Below are positions 58,886-64,000 of a stretch of DNA of 64,000 bases, piece by piece. Location of the stretch: NCBI RefSeq assembly GCF_042242105.1, contig NC_092027.1, forward strand, positions 1,132,006 to 1,196,005, in the 5' to 3' direction. Both the position numbers and the translations under genes were made by a program. The stretch comes from Pempheris klunzingeri (Eukaryota > Chordata > Actinopteri > Acropomatiformes > Pempheridae). Position 1 is the stretch's first letter. Every line of letters begins with the position of its first letter. The notes under the pieces are model-generated. The model saw only the letters and a list, made by a program, of their open reading frames with translations, was not told where the DNA came from and made no database searches.

Positions 58886-60291
58886 TCTGGTCATTAATTA
58901 CATTTTTTTCCCCTTTTTTGCTTTTTATCTTGAGCCATTACTTCCTTGTTAATGATCTTTGATCCCAGAGCAGCAGATTTACAGAGAGAACTGGGTGTCA
59001 TCTGCATATTATGATGATTTGTATCATTTGAGTGAATGAATTGTTAAAGAGCTCCAAGGATTGAACCTTGGGGAACTCCATATGTAATGTTTGTCACCCC
59101 TGTCCTGTAGAAAGGACCTGAACCATTTTAATACTGCATCAGTGAATTAAATCCAGTTTGCCTGTCTAGAAGTATTGTATGGTCAAGCGCGAAGATCCAA
59201 TCGATCCAACCAGGAAATATTTCAAAAAACTTTAAGACAGCATTAGAACAACCCATAAAGCCCCTTCATTTAGGAATTGCAACAAGCTTCATAGTTAGTT
59301 AGGTGACTAAATTCTAAAAACACAAAATCAGTACTGATCTATTTGCTTGCTGTTCTAGGCTGGCAATGGTGTGTTTTTTACGATTGAATTTACAATAAAC
59401 TTTGAATTTTGAATCAGTGAGTGAACAAAACTCTCAAAAATTGGGAATAGTGGCAGAAATGTGATTAATTTTGTCCTCCTGTCTTAGACAGGTGGTTATC
59501 TAAAATGTTTTTTGTCCATTCAAACTGTTTCTGGAATAGAAACTCCTGTTATGAATTTCTTTCAAAAATAACCTTATAAATAAACAAAATGTATATTTCA
59601 TTAATGAACAACATCCAACAAGGTTTAAGGTTGAACTGATTCTTTTTTTTTGTCTTTTCATGTCCCACGTGTTCAGCATAGTCACAAATAAATCATATTA
59701 AAAATGACTACCACTGACATTTATGATTATTTTTATTTGTGTCATTCAGAGAGCAGTCAAAGCAGCAAAATAATACAGGCAAAAAACAAGAGCTCCACAA
59801 CCCCGTCCGTTATAAGACACAACTTACATTGTTTGTATAAATAGTAAAATAAATTAAGATCTCAGATATTGATATGTCAGATATCTCATATTGCGCTTTC
59901 ACACAAAATGAAACCTTCGGAAATAGCAGGATCAATGCCACGTTGGTGTTTAACTGCAGGCTTAGTAAGAGGTAGTTATACTGTAGGCCAACACTTTTTA
60001 CTTTCTAAAGGTTAATACCAGTGGGTTTCCAGCAGGGCTTTTAATTTTTAAGGATCAATTGTGCAGGTCCTCTCTCTGTTTTATGGAGAGTTTTGGAGAA
60101 CCAAGTGCAGCGTACTGTTGTATCTTTGCTGCAAACTTGTACCTTTAAGAGCAAAACTAGATACCAAAAGGTGCATGTATGATTTGTCTTCCTCAGTATT
60201 AAATCTGCATTAAATGACAATATATTATATTATTCATGTTAGTCACCTGACCTGAAATGAAGTGTCCTCGAAAACATGGTGCCATGCGTAG

Positions 60292-60297
60292 TTTATT
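60292..60297 (-). terminator. Candidate poly(A) signal of the TNFR-family gene
   Basis: AATAAA on the minus strand about 330 bases past the stop at 60628-60630. Confidence 0.4.
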
Positions 60298-60627
60298 CTC
60301 ACATATCTATCTATTTTATCACATTTATGACTAAAATCTGGTAACAAAGCACAGCAGGTCATTTCAAGCTAGGTGACACAATTAAGTTTGGATCGTGTTT
60401 TGGATTGTGTGGTCCACAATAAGAATAAAAAAAAGAGGGAATGCTAATTAGCAAGCTGAAGTAAAAGATCTGTTAATCTATTTGACCGGTATTCTCCTTT
60501 AACTTCAGTACTTCAGCCTGTATTGACAGTGCAACAGTTTTTGAACTACAAAAAAACTAATCTTTTTTTTTTTTAACGCTAATGTGATGCAGCAGTGAAA
60601 CTATGGTGAGATATTTTCTACTTCAGC

Positions 60628-63108
60628 TTATTCTGATATAAAAGCTGCATCCACAACACATAGCTGAGTCAGAGAAGAGTCTATTCGCTGCAGCTTGTTG
60701 AGTAGTCTCTCACTAGCGCTGCTCGCTCCTGTTTTCCTCAGCAGCTGTGGGAGCTGGCGAATCTGCTTCGCTGTGGCAGACACCATCCAAGTGTTGATGG
60801 CTTCATGAAGATCGGAGAGGTCAAGTCTTGACGATCTTCCCTGTGTCTTGCCGTCCTCAGACGGGAGCTTGTTCACGATCTGACGCAGCCTCTTCATGGA
60901 CAATTTCTGGTGAACGAAGAAAGCAGGAAGGATCTCTTTAAGGTAGTCGGCTCCATCTGTGAGAGACAAAGAAGATGACCGACCAGCGTGAGGAGACGTG
61001 ACACAGCACAGAGCAAAGCCACTTCAACCACCACATCCCCATTTTAAGCTTTGCACGTGTAAACTATTCAGTCTCTGCTAACTTTGTGCACACTAGTGAT
61101 GGTTTGTTTCCTGTTTGAGAGCAAAATTCAACAGTGAGTTATTTCAACTGATGTAACTACAGTCACATAATGTAACTTCACTTTGAGTTAACTCACTACT
61201 TTAAGACACACCATCATTCTTCCTAAACCAAACCATGCAGTGTTAGTGTCGGTGCCTAAACATGACTGTGACCGTCACGTGAAATATTTCTCAGCAAGCT
61301 TTATTTCTAAGGTGTCAGTGATGTTGCATAAGAACCAAAGAAAGCACAGCTATGATGTGAAATGTCCTGGAAAGGCTGTGAAACTGTAACTGACGATAAT
61401 GGAACTTTAATAAAAAAAATAAAACTGAAGAAATCAGAACAGTGATGGCTCTTTAACTCTCTGCCCTCTGATGGAAGACAATGTTAATGGGCATCAACAC
61501 AACAAGCCTCCGTGTCTGCCTGTTTCTGTCTGAGCAGTAGGAAGGGGCGCTGTCACCTTTTGATTTGAGCTCTTCACAGTTTGTGCACAGGTTGTTGTGC
61601 CAGGCGGAGCCCCTCAGCAGCAGCTGCAGCCCCGCAGCCCTGCAGCTCTTGTGCTTCGTGCAGTTCTGGTGAGCAGAGACGGAGTCGGAGAAGGTGCCAT
61701 TGGGACAAGTGTGGCACACGACGTCCTCATCGGCCGTACCTGGAGGAGACATGTGCGTTTGTTTTAGATAAAGAGCCACACACGTCGCCCTGATTAGAGA
61801 CTAAGACCACTGCTGCTGCTTTCATCCTGCTCTCTGTAGCCTTCTGTTAACGCTGTGAATGTGCATGCGCTCTGCGGTGGGACGGCCAGCTCCGCTCTAA
61901 AACTTGTCTGCAGCATCCTGCTGTCATGGAGGTCACATCCACTTGCTTCTAAAGCTTCTCCCAACAAGTCACCACCTTTTAAAACGAACATACATCCAAA
62001 CCTGGGCTCACCTAAAGGGCATAAACAAAAGAAAACTAGAACATAACAGCTGTCGCCATGGCAACGGCACCAGGTCTGAATGTGCCTGTGGATATTGGAG
62101 CCACACACAGTGTTGTGCTCAGACATGTCTGACTTATTACAGCATCACCGCAGGGAAACCAGGAGGACACCATCCCGAAAACAGGAACTTCTCTGGGAAA
62201 ACTAGCAGCCTGAACTTTTTCAAAGATGACTGACAGTAGGACAATCATAGTTATCATCCATGCTGCATGAGGTCCAGTTCCTGATCTGTTCTGGCCCTGA
62301 GACCCCCCCACCCCTCTGGACCCTCCAGCAGCAGCCTACCTGTGCTCAGCACCCCCTGTCCGGCCGGACACACTCTGTGCTGGACGCACATGTCGTAAGA
62401 CTCCTTGAAGAAGTATCCCGGTCTGCACTCGCACTGGCAGTCCGTGTCCGCGCTGCAGGGCGTCTTCACCACCTGGTTCTGGCCGCACACGCCGCACCGC
62501 AGGCATTTACCGATGTAGTTCCACAGCTCCGTGAACGAGCCCGGCGGACACGGCGCGCAGTCGCTCTTTTGCGCGGACGTGCAGCGGCTTCGCAGGTAGG
62601 TACCGGGGGCGCAGCTGTCACACTCCACCGGCCTCCCGGTGATCGGGTCCGTGCTCCTGAAGGTCCGGGACGAGGCTGCAAGCAGAGCAGCGCGAAGTGA
62701 CAGCAGCACCGCGGGGAGGAGCGAAGCCAGCCTCTGCAGAGAAGGAAGAAGGCAGACAGGACATGAGACAGAGAAGTGTGGAGGGGCACCGTGGCGCACG
62801 GAGAGGCGCGAGGACACAAGCGGCACAGGGGAGACAGGAGGCGCAGAGCTGTCACACCTGGACAGGTCCTCACGGTCAGTCTACAAACTAATACCTCTCT
62901 TTTTGCACCAGTTTCCAGTTAAAAACCACCTCGCTGTTAGGTCCTGTGAACAAGGTTAACGTCCCCATAATGTCTGAAAGAGTCTAAAACATCTCTAAAC
63001 TAGGAGCTGAGAGCCACAGAGCCTCAGCGCGCTGAGGAGAAACAGCACAACCATCTCAGGCAGTGAGAAGCCTCGACATGCCTGCCCTCCCTGCCCCCCA
63101 CCCACCAT
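60628..63108 (-). CDS. tnfrsf6b: Soluble TNF receptor superfamily member, TNFRSF6B (decoy receptor 3)-like (4 exons, 302 aa)
   Basis: Exons on the minus strand: 63106-63108 (ATG only), 62340-62733, 61557-61739 and 60628-60956; the phases close at 302 codons plus TAA. Residues 1-~26 are a signal peptide (RLASLLPAVLLSLRAALLA). Cys-rich TNFR repeats follow: CDSCAPGTYL (CRD1, from 39), CAPCPPGSFTELWNYIGKC (CRD2), CECRPGYFFKESYDMC (CRD3) and CHTCPNGTFSDSV (CRD4, from 141). The C-terminal ~110 residues are helical and basic (KRLRQIVNKLPSEDGK, QIRQLPQLLRKT) with no membrane segment. The length is close to that of human TNFRSF6B (300) and well short of osteoprotegerin (401, two death domains). Such receptors trap TNF-family ligands such as FasL, TL1A and LIGHT. 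TNFRSF11B is the main alternative. The first exon is inferred from splice signals alone. Confidence 0.8.
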
Positions 63109-63139
63109 CGTAGATGTGTAGAGAGCTGTTGCAGGGTGC

Positions 63140-63230
63140 AGCGTCCGTCGGGAGGGGAGGATGGCGCTCTCACCGCCTCCCCACCTCTATTTATCACAGC
63201 TCCGACGCTCCGAAAAAACCTCTCTACATT
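63140..63230 (-). promoter_or_regulatory. Putative promoter of the TNFR-family gene
   Basis: On the minus strand GATAAATAGAGG (about 63186-63197) is TATA-like and lies some 80 bases before the proposed ATG. This would allow a 5' UTR of about 50 bases. Confidence 0.3.
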
Positions 63231-63299
63231 TCTCGGGAACACCGAGGCCTCATCATCACTTTGGCATTTCGGAAGAGTCACCCCTCTTTAGGCGATACT

Positions 63300-64000
63300 T
63301 GATGGACTTCATTTGTCTAATGCACTTCCTCCTCCTCCTCCCGCGTCGACGCACAGGACCCCCCCCCTTCCCTCCCCAGCAGGAGCTGTCATATGGTTAC
63401 TGAAACTCCTGTTATCACCAGTTCTCCCAGACTGGTTAGAAAATCTTCACTCATTAAACTGAACATGTGAAGCTCCTGCCTCCCTGAAAGAAGCTGAATG
63501 AGACACACAAAGATCTTCTCTTACTTTAATATTACTCTCACTAATAATAATAGTGCCATGATGTGACCAAGGGATGGGGACATAACTGATCTGAGCTCAG
63601 TGCAGCCGTGCACATCCAGTAATAACCAGGCTGTGGATGCTGTCTGTACAGGATCCCTAGTTGATTTAGTGGGACAGTTCCATGTATTAATGGGGACTTA
63701 AAGCCCCTACAGTCTGAAGAAATCAGACTAGTAGCATTAGAAAGAGTGTGTGTCCCTCCCATCTGGATTTACCAACATGCCATGACGCCCACTTTCCCCA
63801 ATTAGGGGCTTTAGAGTTGCAGGGCTGCTGTAAGGAATTGTTGGAGCCCATCACAGGACCGTCTCTTTTAAGGACACGTGAAAGTATTGAGATTTTCCCT
63901 CCGTTCAGCTCATCGGTAGCTGTCAGCTCTCCAATAGTAATAATAGTTATGGCGCCATCTCTAGTTGTGTCACAGCAGCACCAGTGTAGGTGAGTTCCAG
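63300..64000. other. 5' flank of the TNFR-family gene to the window edge
   Basis: I see no gene. The short open frames at 63541-63762 and 63748-63993 have no recognisable motif. Confidence 0.5.

Larger units (their letters stand above)
51120..60200. other. Intergenic region between carmil1 and the TNFR-family gene
   Basis: I see no gene. Contents are the repeat at 58645-58885, (CA)n tracts at about 55518-55585 and 57318-57350, a (GA)n at 58388-58402 and otherwise AT-rich sequence. The longest open frame (54920-55303, plus) has no recognisable motif. Confidence 0.6.

Noticed and set aside
62254..62826. Longer N-terminus for the TNFR-family protein starting at 62826
   Set aside because: It crosses a strong acceptor (TCTCTGCAG before 62733) and gives no better signal peptide; the spliced start at 63108 was preferred.
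60628..63108. Identity as osteoprotegerin (TNFRSF11B)
   Set aside because: The C-terminal part is only about 110 residues with no pair of death domains, and the total length fits TNFRSF6B; kept as the main alternative.

Overview
The window is vertebrate nuclear DNA, almost certainly from a ray-finned (teleost) fish. The genes are split by GT-AG introns, long (CA)n/(GT)n microsatellites are very frequent, and there is a 5'-truncated Rex3/RTE-type retrotransposon, TTAA-flanked piggyBac-type elements and a repeat widespread in teleosts. A percomorph is my guess and no more. I recognise five protein genes, all on the minus strand, so transcription runs from right to left.

Layout from left to right: (1) 1271-1342, the first coding exon of an MTSS1-family gene (I-BAR domain start), whose remainder lies beyond the left edge. 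(2) 5725-7664, a compact three-exon gene for a secreted Pro/Gln-rich repeat protein that I cannot name. (3) 9907-14774, a complete 11-exon secretagogin gene (scgn). (4) 16676-44620, a complete 38-coding-exon carmil1 gene (capping-protein regulator). (5) 60628-63108, a four-exon TNF-receptor-superfamily gene without a membrane segment, most like the decoy receptor TNFRSF6B. The order carmil1 then scgn on one strand matches the human 6p22 arrangement. By joining exons at splice sites I obtained uninterrupted reading frames of 582, 268, 1449 and 302 residues for genes 2-5.

The space between and within the genes is mostly repeats. The carmil1 introns hold two related fold-back elements, a 42-copy 30/40-bp minisatellite, a (CAGA)n array touching a splice acceptor, a cluster of about 400 bp of (GT)n, and the Rex3-like remnant. 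The 45-60 kb intergenic region holds a piggyBac-like element (TTAA flanks, 18-bp inverted ends) that was later split by a 2.85-kb insertion with TG...CA ends and a 4-bp target duplication, as expected of a solo LTR. A second 500-bp TTAA element with related ends lies at 3186-3685.

The genes do not form a functional system. MTSS1 and CARMIL1 both act on actin and membranes, secretagogin is a calcium sensor, and the TNFR is probably a soluble ligand trap. I see no prokaryotic-type system. The most novel gene is the Pro/Gln-repeat secreted protein, whose PQQP repeats resemble the N-terminal repeats of fish egg-envelope ZP1-type proteins but without a ZP domain. The most informative structures are the nested transposon and the repeated juxtaposition of CA/TG or CAGA tracts with carmil1 splice sites.
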